From: Planctomycetaceae bacterium
GTDB lineage: Bacteria; Planctomycetota; Planctomycetia; Pirellulales; Thermoguttaceae
Assembly: GCA_031283515.1 (NCBI GenBank)
Contig: JAITBS010000172.1
Span: 1-13,214, forward strand
Direction of reading: 5' to 3'
DNA: 13,214 bases
Shown here: positions 1 to 7,291 of the stretch, in pieces
How positions within the stretch are numbered: position 1 is the first letter of the stretch
How the letters are laid out: every line of letters starts with the position of its first letter
Made by a program: the position numbers and the translations under genes
Notes under the pieces: model-generated
Seen by the model: the letters and a program-made list of their open reading frames with translations, nothing else
Database searches by the model: none
Told to the model about the DNA's origin: nothing

Positions 1-100
1 CGGTGTTTGGGTTGAGTCGTGAGCAAACATAGAAATAATTTGAAAATCTCAATAATTCGTTTTTTTTATGTAATCTATCAGTGGAATTTTTTGTTTCTCG

Positions 101-256
101 ATTTTCACCCCGACAGGGGCAGTGTTAGTGAATAGTTATGAGTGAATAGTGAATAGTGTCGCACGCGGAATAATACCGTTTTGGTCGTAATCCGCTTGCG
201 ACACTATTCACTATTCACTATCCACTATTAACTCTATTCCCCCCTTCGGGGTGAAG
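101..256. repeat. Heptamer-armed palindromic repeat, copy A1, with flanking C/G hairpins
   Basis: The core (about 157-203) is an inverted repeat. TGTCGCA and GCGGA pair with TCCGC and TGCGACA around an ACC-GTTTT-GGT hairpin. The arms are tandem heptamers: AGTGAAT, AGTTATG, AGTGAAT, AGTGAAT on the left (127-154) and ACTATTC, ACTATTC, ACTATCC, ACTATTA on the right (203-230). Outside the arms lie two further small hairpins in mirrored orientation, TTTTCACCCC-GACAGGGG (102-119) and CCCC-TTC-GGGGTGAAG (241-256). The same core recurs near 5245, 5445 and 7350, so this is an interspersed repeat. No protein is visible in it. Whether it is mobile or acts as RNA is unknown. Confidence 0.8.
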
Positions 257-314
257 AATGGAATTTGGGGGCAATAAATTTAGGATTTTTGGGTCGTTGA
301 GTGAATGGGTGATC

Positions 315-337
315 AATCGGGCAGCCCCGATTTTTTT
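315..337 (+). terminator. Intrinsic terminator with no gene visible upstream
   Basis: A perfect 7-bp stem, AATCGGG (315-321) and CCCGATT (326-332), closes a CAGC loop and runs into seven T residues (331-337). On the opposite strand the hairpin is not followed by a T tract, so it should act on rightward transcripts. The only thing upstream in the window is the palindromic repeat, so the transcript ended here either begins left of the window or comes from the repeat itself. Confidence 0.55.
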
Positions 338-720
338 CATATTATAATTATTATAACAAAGCAAAAAATCACCTGTTATCGTTATAATTCATAGTTACCA
401 CCTAATTGTCAAAGATCATCATTTTGTTCCTTTAACATCGATCACTTTTTATTCATACAACCAATCTACTTGTAAATCAAGAAAAGTCAAGACAGAAGTG
501 TCAGCTCACAATTTTTTTTGTTAAAAATGACTTTTATTTCTAACGTTTTTCATGGCAACAGCTGAACACAAAAATTCAAAATTGTCTGTCCAAAATCATC
601 GGAGAGTCTCTTGAAAACCCTGACATTTTCTACTATGATCATTTCGTTTGAAGTGTTGTGCCGGTTCAAGAAACTCCAATTATATATCGAATCACCAGTT
701 GCCAGTTCTAAACCATTGAT
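338..720. other. AT-rich stretch without a recognisable gene
   Basis: No reading frame with coding character is seen on either strand; the best short candidate is a 20-codon frame at 552-614 without a ribosome binding site. No tRNA or rRNA signature is recognised. The stretch ends in a strong terminator (721-773), so a small non-coding transcript could lie here, but I recognise no known RNA family in it. Confidence 0.4.
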
Positions 721-773
721 AACGCAACGAAATTCATGGACACTTTATAATGAAATTTCTGTTGCGTTTTTTT
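721..773 (+). terminator. Strong intrinsic terminator, orphan
   Basis: AACGCAACGAAATTCAT (721-737) pairs almost completely with ATGAAATTTCTGTTGCGTT (750-768), with one bulged position, and leads into an unbroken T run to 773. The long stem and T tract make this the clearest Rho-independent terminator in the window. It points rightward, lies about 220 bp before the DUF167 gene, and has no protein gene upstream of it. Confidence 0.7.
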
Positions 774-994
774 ATTGTGATAGTTCATAACTTGTTTGTC
801 ATCAATAGTTTAACGTCAATTCCCGCACCTTGTGAACAACGCCGTTTTGAGAAGTAAATCCGGCAGTAAACAGCCGCTTATATTTTACCGCAAGTCATTT
901 TGTATCAAAAATTTATGAAGAATTTATCGATTTCTTGCCGTAAACAAATTTATCAAAATTCCACTGTATTACCTAATTTTTAATATTTTGTTTT
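774..994. other. Leader region of the DUF167 gene
   Basis: AT-rich sequence with no coding frame and no repeat family recognised. It must contain the promoter of the rightward genes if the terminator at 721-773 works, but I could not identify a convincing -35/-10 pair. No Shine-Dalgarno sequence is visible just before the start codon at 995. Confidence 0.35.
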
Positions 995-1294
995 ATGTTA
1001 ACGCTTCATCCTGAAGGAGTTGTTCTTGCAGTTCGAGCGCAACCGGGTTCAAAACGCGATGAGATACGCGGTGTTCAAGACGGATCGCTTAAAGTTACGG
1101 TTACGCAGATCCCCGAAAAAGGAAAAGCAAACAAAGCAATCCGAAAACAATTGGCAAAATCATTGGAACTGAAAATTTCGCAAATCGAACTACTTTCCGG
1201 TGAAACTACATCTCAAAAAAAATTTCTGCTCAGAAATATCGATCCAGAAACAATTCAAACAAAAATCAAGAAATTGCAACAAATCAATTCGTAG
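995..1294 (+). CDS. DUF167 / YggU family protein
   Basis: A 99-residue protein covering the whole DUF167 (YggU/UPF0235) fold. Family signatures are VRAQPGSKRDEI (residues 13-24), IPEKGKANKAI (39-49) and the SGETTSQKKF segment (68-77), which matches the usual SGxxSRxK region with some drift. Family members are small, soluble cytoplasmic proteins of about 100 residues, so this is full length. The molecular role of the family is not settled; some members are encoded beside YggT-type membrane proteins, which is not the case here. The ATG at 995 is the first start in the frame and has no Shine-Dalgarno sequence before it. The malic enzyme gene follows after 102 bp with no terminator between, so co-transcription is possible. 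The family call is secure; function is not. Confidence 0.9.
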   Translation: MLTLHPEGVVLAVRAQPGSKRDEIRGVQDGSLKVTVTQIPEKGKANKAIRKQLAKSLELKISQIELLSGETTSQKKFLLRNIDPETIQTKIKKLQQINS

Positions 1295-1396
1295 CACTAA
1301 TTCGTGTTTCCTACCGTTTTGATGTAACGTTATTGACAAAATTCCGCAGCAATATTACGAAATTATTATAATGAACTTTTTTAATTAAATTATTTT

Positions 1397-2569
1397 ATGG
1401 ATTACACAACAGAATCACTCCGAAAACATTATGAATGGAGAGGAAAAATCGAAATTGTTTGCCGTGTTCCTCTTGATAATCGCGACGATTTATCGCTTGC
1501 TTACACTCCCGGTGTTGCCGAACCTTGCCTTGTGATTCAAAAAGAGCTTGACAAGAGTTACGATTTAACCCGACGCGGTAATCTTGTTGCAGTCGTAACA
1601 GACGGAACCGCCGTTTTGGGACTCGGCGATATCGGGCCCGAAGCCGGAATGCCCGTTATGGAAGGGAAATGCGCTTTGTTCAAAACATTCGGTCATATTG
1701 ATGCAATTCCGCTTTGTATTCGTTCCAAAAATGTTGATGAAATAGTCCGAACTGTTCAGTTATTGGCAGGCAGTTTCGGCGGAATCAATCTCGAAGATAT
1801 TTCCGCACCGCGCTGTTTTGAAATCGAACGAAAATTAAAAGCGTGTTGCGATATTCCCGTCTTTCACGATGACCAACATGGTACTGCTGTTGTTACGTTG
1901 GCAGCACTGTTCAATGCCCTCAAAATTACCGGTAAAAAACTGGACGAGATTGCAGTTGTAACAAGCGGTGCAGGTGCTGCGGGTATTGCGATTATTCGGC
2001 TTTTGATTTCTTTGGGACTTCGGGATGTTGTTCTTTGTGATCGTCAGGGAGCCATTTATCAAGGACGTGATCATTTGAATACAGAAAAATCCGAAATGGC
2101 AGAAATCACCAACCGTCAAGGCAAAAAAGGTTCTTTAGCCGATGTTCTTTGCGGTGCGGATGTTTTTATTGGCGTTTCCGCTCCTAACTGCGTAACAGAA
2201 TCAATGATCAAAAGTATGAATAAACATCCGATCATTTTTGCGATGGCAAATCCTGTTCCTGAAATTATGCCGGATAAAGCCAAGGTTGCCGGAGCGGTTG
2301 TTGTGGGAACCGGACGAAGTGATTTTCCCAATCAAATCAATAATGTTCTTGCCTTTCCAGGTATTTTTCGTGGTGCTTTGGATGTTCGGGCAAGCGATAT
2401 TAACGATGCTATGAAAATTGCCGCAGCCGATGCGATTGCGAATTTTGTTTCAGAAAAAGAACTGAGTCCGGAATACATTATTCCAAGTCCGCTTAATTAT
2501 AATGTTGCTCAAGAGGTTGCCCGAGCGGTTGCCCGCGCCGCAAAAAAAAGCGGTGTTGCGCGAATTTAA
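1397..2569 (+). CDS. NAD(P)-dependent malic enzyme (oxaloacetate-decarboxylating)
   Basis: A 390-residue single-domain bacterial malic enzyme, catalysing oxidative decarboxylation of malate to pyruvate and CO2 with a divalent metal ion. The N-terminal catalytic part shows YTPGVAEPC (36-44, catalytic Tyr36), the VTDGTAVLGLGDIGPEAG block (67-84), MEGKCALFK (88-96, probable catalytic Lys91), metal-binding NLEDI (131-135) and FHDDQHGTA (156-164). The nucleotide-binding part has the dinucleotide loop GAGAAG (191-196), then ANPVPE (284-289) and DFPNQINN (309-316). The Asp in VVLCDR (211-216) at the end of the second Rossmann strand would favour NAD, but that is inference. Length matches small bacterial enzymes of 375-410 residues and no C-terminal phosphotransacetylase domain is present. 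The ATG at 1397 has no Shine-Dalgarno sequence. The product links the citric acid cycle to pyruvate in the cytoplasm. Confidence 0.95.
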   Translation: MDYTTESLRKHYEWRGKIEIVCRVPLDNRDDLSLAYTPGVAEPCLVIQKELDKSYDLTRRGNLVAVVTDGTAVLGLGDIGPEAGMPVMEGKCALFKTFGHIDAIPLCIRSKNVDEIVRTVQLLAGSFGGINLEDISAPRCFEIERKLKACCDIPVFHDDQHGTAVVTLAALFNALKITGKKLDEIAVVTSGAGAAGIAIIRLLISLGLRDVVLCDRQGAIYQGRDHLNTEKSEMAEITNRQGKKGSLADVLCGADVFIGVSAPNCVTESMIKSMNKHPIIFAMANPVPEIMPDKAKVAGAVVVGTGRSDFPNQINNVLAFPGIFRGALDVRASDINDAMKIAAADAIANFVSEKELSPEYIIPSPLNYNVAQEVARAVARAAKKSGVARI

Positions 2570-2777
2570 GAGAACATCGTACAATTATCGTAATTGTTCA
2601 CGATAAAAAGTTGCCTGCCTTATGTAAATCAATATCTTTACGAAAATTCCACAGAATAATGATGAATGTCCTGAAAATTTCAGATTATCTTAAAATGGGC
2701 GTACCATAATGAATTATTCGAGTTAAGCATCATAATAATTGTTCCACAAATATTACATACACATACATTAATCAATA

Positions 2778-5093
2778 ATGTCTTCTCCATCTTCTAAGTC
2801 ACAAGAATTTCTTAACCAACCATTACGTCTTCTGCTTCTTGGGAGTAGTGTGTTCCTTTTTGTGTTTTTTATTTGGTCAACAATAGAGGCACGAAAAACG
2901 ACTTGTAATCGAGTGGTTGATTGGTTGCCGAAGGGAACCGCTGAACTTGAAACATTTTATCATCGATATTATCGACATTTTTCGGAAGGGGAACTCTTAA
3001 TGGTTTCTTGGGCGGGATGTGATGTGGACGATGAACGTTTGGATTTGGCGGCTGCTCAATTAGTTAATCCTTTGGAAGACAAGAGTCCTGCTTATTTTGA
3101 ACGAGTTTTGACCACACGTTCTCTGTTTCAGGAATTATCAAACGAGCCGCTGGAGCTGGAACTTCAACCTGCAGAAATCCGGTCACGCCTTACGGGTTGG
3201 TTGATCGGACACAATGGAAGAGATGCCTGTTTGATTGCGCTGATTTCCGAAACAGGCGCACAACATCGAACGGACGCTATTGAAACTGTTTTTGTAACTA
3301 TTGAAAAAATTACCGGTTTACCGCGTTCCGGTATTTATGTTGCCGGTCCGAGTATTGACAGTGTGGCGATTGACCATATTTCGGAAAAAGCCCAAAAAAC
3401 ATTATTACCATTTTTTCTGTTATTTTGTTTGATTTTACTTTTCTGTTGTTTACGAAATTTTGTAGCGGCATTGATTGTTTTCATTGCGGCGCAGATGAAT
3501 GAAGAACTTAGCGGAACACTTCTTTATTGGACAGGAGCGCATGTTGATTCGATTTCCATGTTGATTTCTTCGCTCATTTATGTTTTGACGATTTCCGGCG
3601 GAGTTCATCTCATCAACTACTATCGTGAAACCCTTCATGAAATTCCTTTGGGAGAAGAAAAAAAAGTTCCTCGACTGACAATAAAGAAGGCGGCGTTACC
3701 GTGTACACTTGCGGTTGTTACGACAATTCTGGGAATGGGATCACTCACGGTCAGTAAAATGGTTCCGATTAGAACATTCGGTATTTACGCTTCAATCACC
3801 CTCGCAATAGGAACTCTTTGGCTGTTTGTTTTTATAACGAGTATTCTTCAACAATATCCGATTCGCAGTTGGTACCGCACAAACAGTTCGGAAAACGATG
3901 TTGCCCAAAGATTTAGAAAACGCGGTTGGGAACATTTGGGTTTATTGATTTTCCGATTTCGTACTATTATTACATTGGTTGCTTTTCTTCTCATGTTTGG
4001 TCTTATATTTGGAGTGAAAAATTTGCGAACAACTGTAACATTTCACGGTTTACTTCCTGATTCGGCGAAAGTGATTCAGGACTATTATGAACTTGAAAAA
4101 AAGATTGGCGGTTTGATTCCGATTGAAGTGGTGGTTCATATTCCTGATGCGGGCAATGATTCTGTAACATTGCTTGATCAATTGTATTTACTGGAGGTGT
4201 TACGGGAAACTCTGAGTCAAACGGAAGGCGTTGATGTTGTTGTTTCGGTATTGAATTTTCTGCCTGATCTTCCTCCGCAAACAGGGCGCCGAATGGTTCA
4301 ATCGGCAAGGCGTGCTGCCATGACCGGAATACTAAACCGACATCAAGATCGGTTGCGTGAAATCCGGTTTTTTAATCGAACGGACCAACACAATGACGAT
4401 TCACCCGGAACATATTGGCGGCTAAGTCTTCGTGTTTCTTCGCAAGCCAAAATTGATTACACAACCTTGATTTATGAGATTCGAAATCGTTTGGAACAGG
4501 TTCGGGCAAAGGAAATTTGTTCCAAATTTTCCGGCATCCAATTTGATGTAACAGGAGGAATACCTTTAGTTCGTCGGGCTCAAGAACAACTTCTTCACGA
4601 TTTAATAGACAGTTTTGTTACGGCATTTGGACTTATTGCGTTAACGATGATAGTGATGCTTCGGAGTATTATAAGAGGTTTGTTAGCGATGATTCCCAAT
4701 ATTTTTCCGTGTATTATTGTGTTTGGAATATTAGGATTGCTGGATATTCCGATTGACATGGGATCGATGATGACGGCAAGTGTTGCGATGGGAATTTCTG
4801 TTGACGGAACGTTACATTTTCTAACATGGTTCAACATTGGTCTAAAACAAGGTCTGGAACGTCGTCAATCTGTTATTTTTGCTTATCAACGATGTGCCAC
4901 AGCATTGTTACAAACAACAATTATTTGTGGTTTCGGAATGCTCATCTTTGGTATAAGTGATTTTGTACCGGTTGCACGTTTTGCTGTTTTATTGTGTTTG
5001 CTTCTAATTGTGTCATTAATTGGTGACATTATTGTTCTTCCGGCAATTTTATTTGGTACGCTTGGTCGGTTCTTCGACTTGAAAAATTCCTGA
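2778..5093 (+). CDS. RND superfamily / MMPL-type membrane transporter
   Basis: A 771-residue inner-membrane protein with RND topology: TM1 at about 16-35, a periplasmic domain at 38-205, a block of five helices between 207 and 357, TM7 at 394-414, a second periplasmic domain at 415-605, and a final block of five helices between 608 and 760. Two symmetrical sterol-sensing/MMPL-like segments are visible: SSLIYVLTISGGVHLINYY (264-282) and, in the second half, ASVAMGISVDGTLHFL (667-682). At about 770 residues it is shorter than drug-efflux RND pumps (over 1,000) and resembles the MMPL/HpnN-like exporters of lipids or hydrophobic molecules. No membrane-fusion protein or outer-membrane channel gene is adjacent. 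Substrate cannot be read from the sequence. The start at 2778 follows AATA with no Shine-Dalgarno sequence; 208 bp separate it from the malic enzyme. No clear terminator follows. Confidence 0.88.
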   Translation: MSSPSSKSQEFLNQPLRLLLLGSSVFLFVFFIWSTIEARKTTCNRVVDWLPKGTAELETFYHRYYRHFSEGELLMVSWAGCDVDDERLDLAAAQLVNPLEDKSPAYFERVLTTRSLFQELSNEPLELELQPAEIRSRLTGWLIGHNGRDACLIALISETGAQHRTDAIETVFVTIEKITGLPRSGIYVAGPSIDSVAIDHISEKAQKTLLPFFLLFCLILLFCCLRNFVAALIVFIAAQMNEELSGTLLYWTGAHVDSISMLISSLIYVLTISGGVHLINYYRETLHEIPLGEEKKVPRLTIKKAALPCTLAVVTTILGMGSLTVSKMVPIRTFGIYASITLAIGTLWLFVFITSILQQYPIRSWYRTNSSENDVAQRFRKRGWEHLGLLIFRFRTIITLVAFLLMFGLIFGVKNLRTTVTFHGLLPDSAKVIQDYYELEKKIGGLIPIEVVVHIPDAGNDSVTLLDQLYLLEVLRETLSQTEGVDVVVSVLNFLPDLPPQTGRRMVQSARRAAMTGILNRHQDRLREIRFFNRTDQHNDDSPGTYWRLSLRVSSQAKIDYTTLIYEIRNRLEQVRAKEICSKFSGIQFDVTGGIPLVRRAQEQLLHDLIDSFVTAFGLIALTMIVMLRSIIRGLLAMIPNIFPCIIVFGILGLLDIPIDMGSMMTASVAMGISVDGTLHFLTWFNIGLKQGLERRQSVIFAYQRCATALLQTTIICGFGMLIFGISDFVPVARFAVLLCLLLIVSLIGDIIVLPAILFGTLGRFFDLKNS

Positions 5094-5209
5094 TTATTCC
5101 CTATTTTAGAAGGTTTGGATTTTTGACTCAATATACTTTAAAATTCGGTTTTGTTGAAACGTATTTACTGTTACTCTTTATTTAAAAGCCGGTAAATTCA
5201 ACAGGAACT

Positions 5210-5327
5210 AGTTAGTAGTTGATAGTTGAGAGTTGATAGTGGAGAGTTCGCAATGCGGAGTATCACCGTTTTGGTAATACTCCGCTTGCGACACTATTCA
5301 CTCATAACTATTAACTATCAACTAATA
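5210..5327. repeat. Heptamer-armed palindromic repeat, copy A2
   Basis: The left arm is tandem heptamers AGTTAGT, AGTTGAT, AGTTGAG, AGTTGAT, AGTGGAG (5210-5244). The right arm is ACTATTC, ACTCATA, ACTATTA, ACTATCA, ACTAATA (5293-5327). The core pairs GCGGAGTAT with ATACTCCGC around ACC-GTTTT-GGT. Relative to copy A1 (GCGGAATAAT against GTAATCCGC) the inner stem has changed on both sides and pairs better here. The right end runs directly into the three-hairpin element B1. Confidence 0.82.
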
Positions 5328-5330
5328 TCC

Positions 5331-5412
5331 TGCCCTTTCAGGGCGATTTTATGTGCGGCAACTTTGACCCTACCCGTTGGGTAGGGCTGGCTTGTGTTGT
5401 CCTTTCAGGACG
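5331..5412 (+). repeat. Three-hairpin repeat, copy B1
   Basis: Three hairpins in fixed order: GCCC-TTTCA-GGGC (5332-5344), CCCTACCC-GTT-GGGTAGGG (5368-5386) and GTCC-TTTCA-GGAC (5399-5411). Spacers are 23 and 12 nt, the second reading CTGGCTTGTGTT. A direct copy lies at 7763-7846 and an inverted copy at 7206-7285. No coding role is supported. Confidence 0.85.
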
Positions 5413-5418
5413 AAAGAA

Positions 5419-5469
5419 AGTCGCAGGCGGAGTAATAACGTTTCGGTAAATAATTCCGCTTGCGACACT
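5419..5469. repeat. Palindromic repeat core, copy A3 (short form without heptamer arms)
   Basis: AGTCGCAGGCGGAGTAATAA at the left and AATTCCGCTTGCGACACT at the right form the core stem of the A family, with an ACG-TTTC-GGT centre instead of ACC-GTTTT-GGT. No tandem heptamers flank it on either side. It starts 7 bp after element B1 and is followed by TTTTCACCCC (5473-5482), the same decamer that flanks copy A1. Confidence 0.7.
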
Positions 5470-5637
5470 CATTTTCACCCCATTGGAACTCCAAAGGTAG
5501 TCAACGTTTTTCCGTAAACGTTTTAAACAATACGGCGTACTCGCCGACTTGACCCTGTGGACGGACGGAAATTAAAAACCAACCGTGTACAACACCATTT
5601 ATAAATCAACCGTTGCAACCCTTCGGCGAAGGGTTGC
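5470..5637. repeat. Gene-free repeat-derived sequence with two hairpins
   Basis: Contains a small hairpin CGGCG-TACT-CGCCG (5533-5546) followed by GACTTGACCCTGTGG, which resembles the lead-in to the central hairpin of the B element. It also holds a perfect 11-bp inverted repeat, GCAACCCTTCG (5615-5625) and CGAAGGGTTGC (5627-5637), around a single G. Neither hairpin has a following T tract on the strand where a terminator would be useful, so these look like further dispersed hairpins, possibly degenerate relatives of family B. Confidence 0.5.
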
Positions 5638-5695
5638 CTACCACAAAAAAAACTACCATAAAAAAAACTACCATAAAAAAACTACCATAAAAAAA
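5638..5695. repeat. Tandem CTACCATAAAAAAA microsatellite-like repeat
   Basis: Four tandem units of CTACCA(C/T) plus a run of seven or eight A residues. The array ends just before the stop codon of the PHP gene (5698). Read on the minus strand it gives four successive T tracts directly after the gene, which could help end transcription, but no stable hairpin precedes them. Length variation by slippage in the A runs would be expected. Confidence 0.75.
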
Positions 5696-5697
5696 CA

Positions 5698-6858
5698 TTA
5701 ACCGATTGCAATTTCAAGCGGTTTGGCGGTTCCGATCAACCAATTCGCAACAGTTAATTTTTTCAGTGCGGTATCGACGGTTAAGACCAATTCGCTTTGC
5801 GGTTTCAATTCGTGAATATTGTTACCGATTTGAATTTGGCATGGAATATCACTTCGGTTTGTCAGTTGGAGCGAACCGTTATTTTTCGTAATTCCGACGC
5901 AAGCGTTGAATAATTGTTCAACCCATTGCGCTCTGCCTAGAATCATTCCGGCTGCCCAACCGATTGTGCGCCGCGCAAAAAACGCTTCACGAATCGCCTC
6001 TTCTGTCCGATCTTCTGCAAGAATCAGAGTTATTGGTCGGAACGGATTTTGACTGCCGTACATATTCCATTCTGAAACATGAATATCGCTGGTTGTGATC
6101 AGTCCCAAATCCATTTCGTTACACCAATCCGAAACAACCGGATAATACGAAGTTCCGTTGAAGACTTCAATACCGTGCAAAAATCCTTTGCGCCGAACAT
6201 CGTCATGCTCTGCGGTAAACGACATCGGAACACCTTTTTCGAGTCCGCCGCTTTTGGGAGCAACCCAACCCGGATGATTCCAGAACACAAATGCTCCTTG
6301 ATTCGCCGCCGCCTCAAGCATCTTTTTCCAATCGTTCACCGCTTCCGCAACCGGATTCACATCTTTCAGGAAAACAGCGTTGAAATGCCCCGGCGGCATT
6401 GTTGATTTTGTAATTTCCGTACCGCGAATAAGAATCAGATTCATCTTTTCCGCTTCCGGTTTCGCAACATCATAAGCGATATTGTGATCGTCATTCCGTT
6501 CTTTTAATTGCGTTGATTTTCCGCCGAAAAAGGGGCGATATTCGATATGGTCGGTAATGGCAATCACATCAAGACCGTTTTCAACTGCTTCATGAACACG
6601 ATCTTTCGGCATAACATAACCGTCCGAAAATAACGTGTGTATATGAAAATCTCCTTTGAGAACCCGAAAGTTTCCGACATTGGGAATTGTAATGTTACGC
6701 GGAGTTCGTTTTGGATTTAAGATGTTCCCATTCGGCACGGTGAACAACGGATTAACTGATTTTGTTGCATTTTCCTGACCAAGTACAAAATTCATCGGCA
6801 GGCTAGCCGTTACTCCAAGCAATGCGGCACATTGCAAAAATTCACGTCGTGTTGACAT
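5698..6858 (-). CDS. Tat-exported PHP-domain metal-dependent phosphoesterase
   Basis: A 386-residue protein that starts with a twin-arginine signal (STRREFLQ, residues 2-9, then a hydrophobic stretch to about 27). The mature part is a PHP domain of the CehA/McbA type. Metal-ligand motifs are HIHTLFSDG (72-80, His72, His74, Asp79), ITDHIEYRP (101-109, Asp103, His104), GTEIT (146-150, Glu148), His158 in PPGHFN, WNHPGW (193-198, His195) and TTSDIH (255-260, Asp258, His260). All ligands expected for a three-metal PHP site appear present. The domain hydrolyses phosphoester bonds; here it would act folded, outside the cytoplasmic membrane. Substrate is unknown. The residues after about 325 look like a small beta-rich tail. 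No Shine-Dalgarno sequence precedes the ATG, and the leader carries tandem heptamers. The gene stands alone between two repeat clusters. Confidence 0.87.
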   Translation of the reverse strand: MSTRREFLQCAALLGVTASLPMNFVLGQENATKSVNPLFTVPNGNILNPKRTPRNITIPNVGNFRVLKGDFHIHTLFSDGYVMPKDRVHEAVENGLDVIAITDHIEYRPFFGGKSTQLKERNDDHNIAYDVAKPEAEKMNLILIRGTEITKSTMPPGHFNAVFLKDVNPVAEAVNDWKKMLEAAANQGAFVFWNHPGWVAPKSGGLEKGVPMSFTAEHDDVRRKGFLHGIEVFNGTSYYPVVSDWCNEMDLGLITTSDIHVSEWNMYGSQNPFRPITLILAEDRTEEAIREAFFARRTIGWAAGMILGRAQWVEQLFNACVGITKNNGSLQLTNRSDIPCQIQIGNNIHELKPQSELVLTVDTALKKLTVANWLIGTAKPLEIAIG

Positions 6859-6871
6859 AATAAAAATGTGG

Positions 6872-6913
6872 GGTTGAAGGTTAAAAATTAAAAGTTAAAA
6901 GTTAAAAATAATT
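6872..6913. repeat. Tandem heptamer repeat in the leader of the PHP gene
   Basis: Successive heptamers read GGTTGAA, GGTTAAA, AATTAAA, AGTTAAA, AGTTAAA, AATAATT in the plus orientation, 14-55 bp upstream of the PHP start codon. They resemble the heptamers in the arms of the A palindromes (AGTTGAT, AGTGAAT) and those upstream of the metallophosphoesterase. On the coding strand they read as repeats of TTTAACT. The repeat period is 7, not 11, so it is distinct from the Pho-box-like arrays. Confidence 0.6.
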
Positions 6914-6985
6914 TGTTACATTGAAACCGATTAAAAAAGGATTTTTCCGTAACTAACTGTTTTACCAACTATTGGGAAAAAATAG

Positions 6986-7154
6986 TCCGCAGATGACGCA
7001 GATTTTTTGTCCACTGATTACACAAATTTCTTGTCCGCAGATTACGCAGATTTTTTGTCCGCAGATTACACGAATTTCTTGTCCGCAAATGACGCAGATT
7101 TTTTGTCCACTGATTACACGAATTTCTTGTCCGCAGATGACGCAGATTTCCTTG
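6986..7154. repeat. 24-bp tandem repeat, seven units in an alternating 48-bp pattern
   Basis: Seven tandem 24-bp units start at 6986, 7010, 7034, 7058, 7082, 7106 and 7130; the last has one extra base. Odd units end in ACGCAGATTTTTTG (the last in CGCAGATTTCCTTG) and even units in ACACAAATTTCTTG or ACACGAATTTCTTG, so the true higher-order period is 48 bp. Units 2 and 6 also share CCACTGATT instead of CCGCAGATT. Because 24 is a multiple of 3, long frames stay open on both strands (repeats of the type CVICGQ on the minus strand). These are a by-product of the period and I do not call them genes. Confidence 0.88.
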
Positions 7155-7205
7155 TAACCGTCTATTTTGTTATCGTTTCGGCAAAGTGAAATGATATTTT
7201 TCCTT

Positions 7206-7285
7206 CGCTCTGAAAGAGCAACATAAGCCAGCCCGCCGCAACGCGGCGGGTCAGAAGCCACAAATACTATCGCCCTGAAAGGGCA
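7206..7285 (-). repeat. Three-hairpin repeat, copy B3 (inverted)
   Basis: In plus coordinates the hairpins are GCTC-TGAAA-GAGC (7207-7219), CCCGCCGC-AAC-GCGGCGGG (7232-7250) and GCCC-TGAAA-GGGC (7272-7284), with spacers of 12 and 21 nt. Read on the minus strand, order and loops match B1 and B2, and the 12-nt spacer is CTGGCTTATGTT. Stem sequences differ from the other copies by paired substitutions: three pairs in the central hairpin and two in the distal hairpin. Confidence 0.84.
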
Positions 7286-7291
7286 GTATAA

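Noticed and set aside
1333..1372. TTGACA (1333) and TATAAT (1367) as a promoter for the malic enzyme gene
   Set aside because: The spacing is 28 bp, far beyond the usual 16-19, so the pair cannot act together; the TATAAT alone may be fortuitous in AT-rich DNA.
6872..6913. A Pho-box-like array in front of the PHP gene
   Set aside because: The TTTAACT-like units repeat every 7 bp, not 11, and no TATAAT follows at the spacing seen in the two real arrays.
6986..7154. CRISPR array
   Set aside because: Units are contiguous 24-bp repeats without unique spacers of equal length, and no cas gene is present.
6962..7261. A minus-strand frame of 99 codons with CVICGQ-type repeats, and plus-strand frames in the same place
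   Set aside because: All arise from the 24-bp tandem array, whose period is a multiple of three; they also run on into a B element. No ribosome site or independent coding signal.
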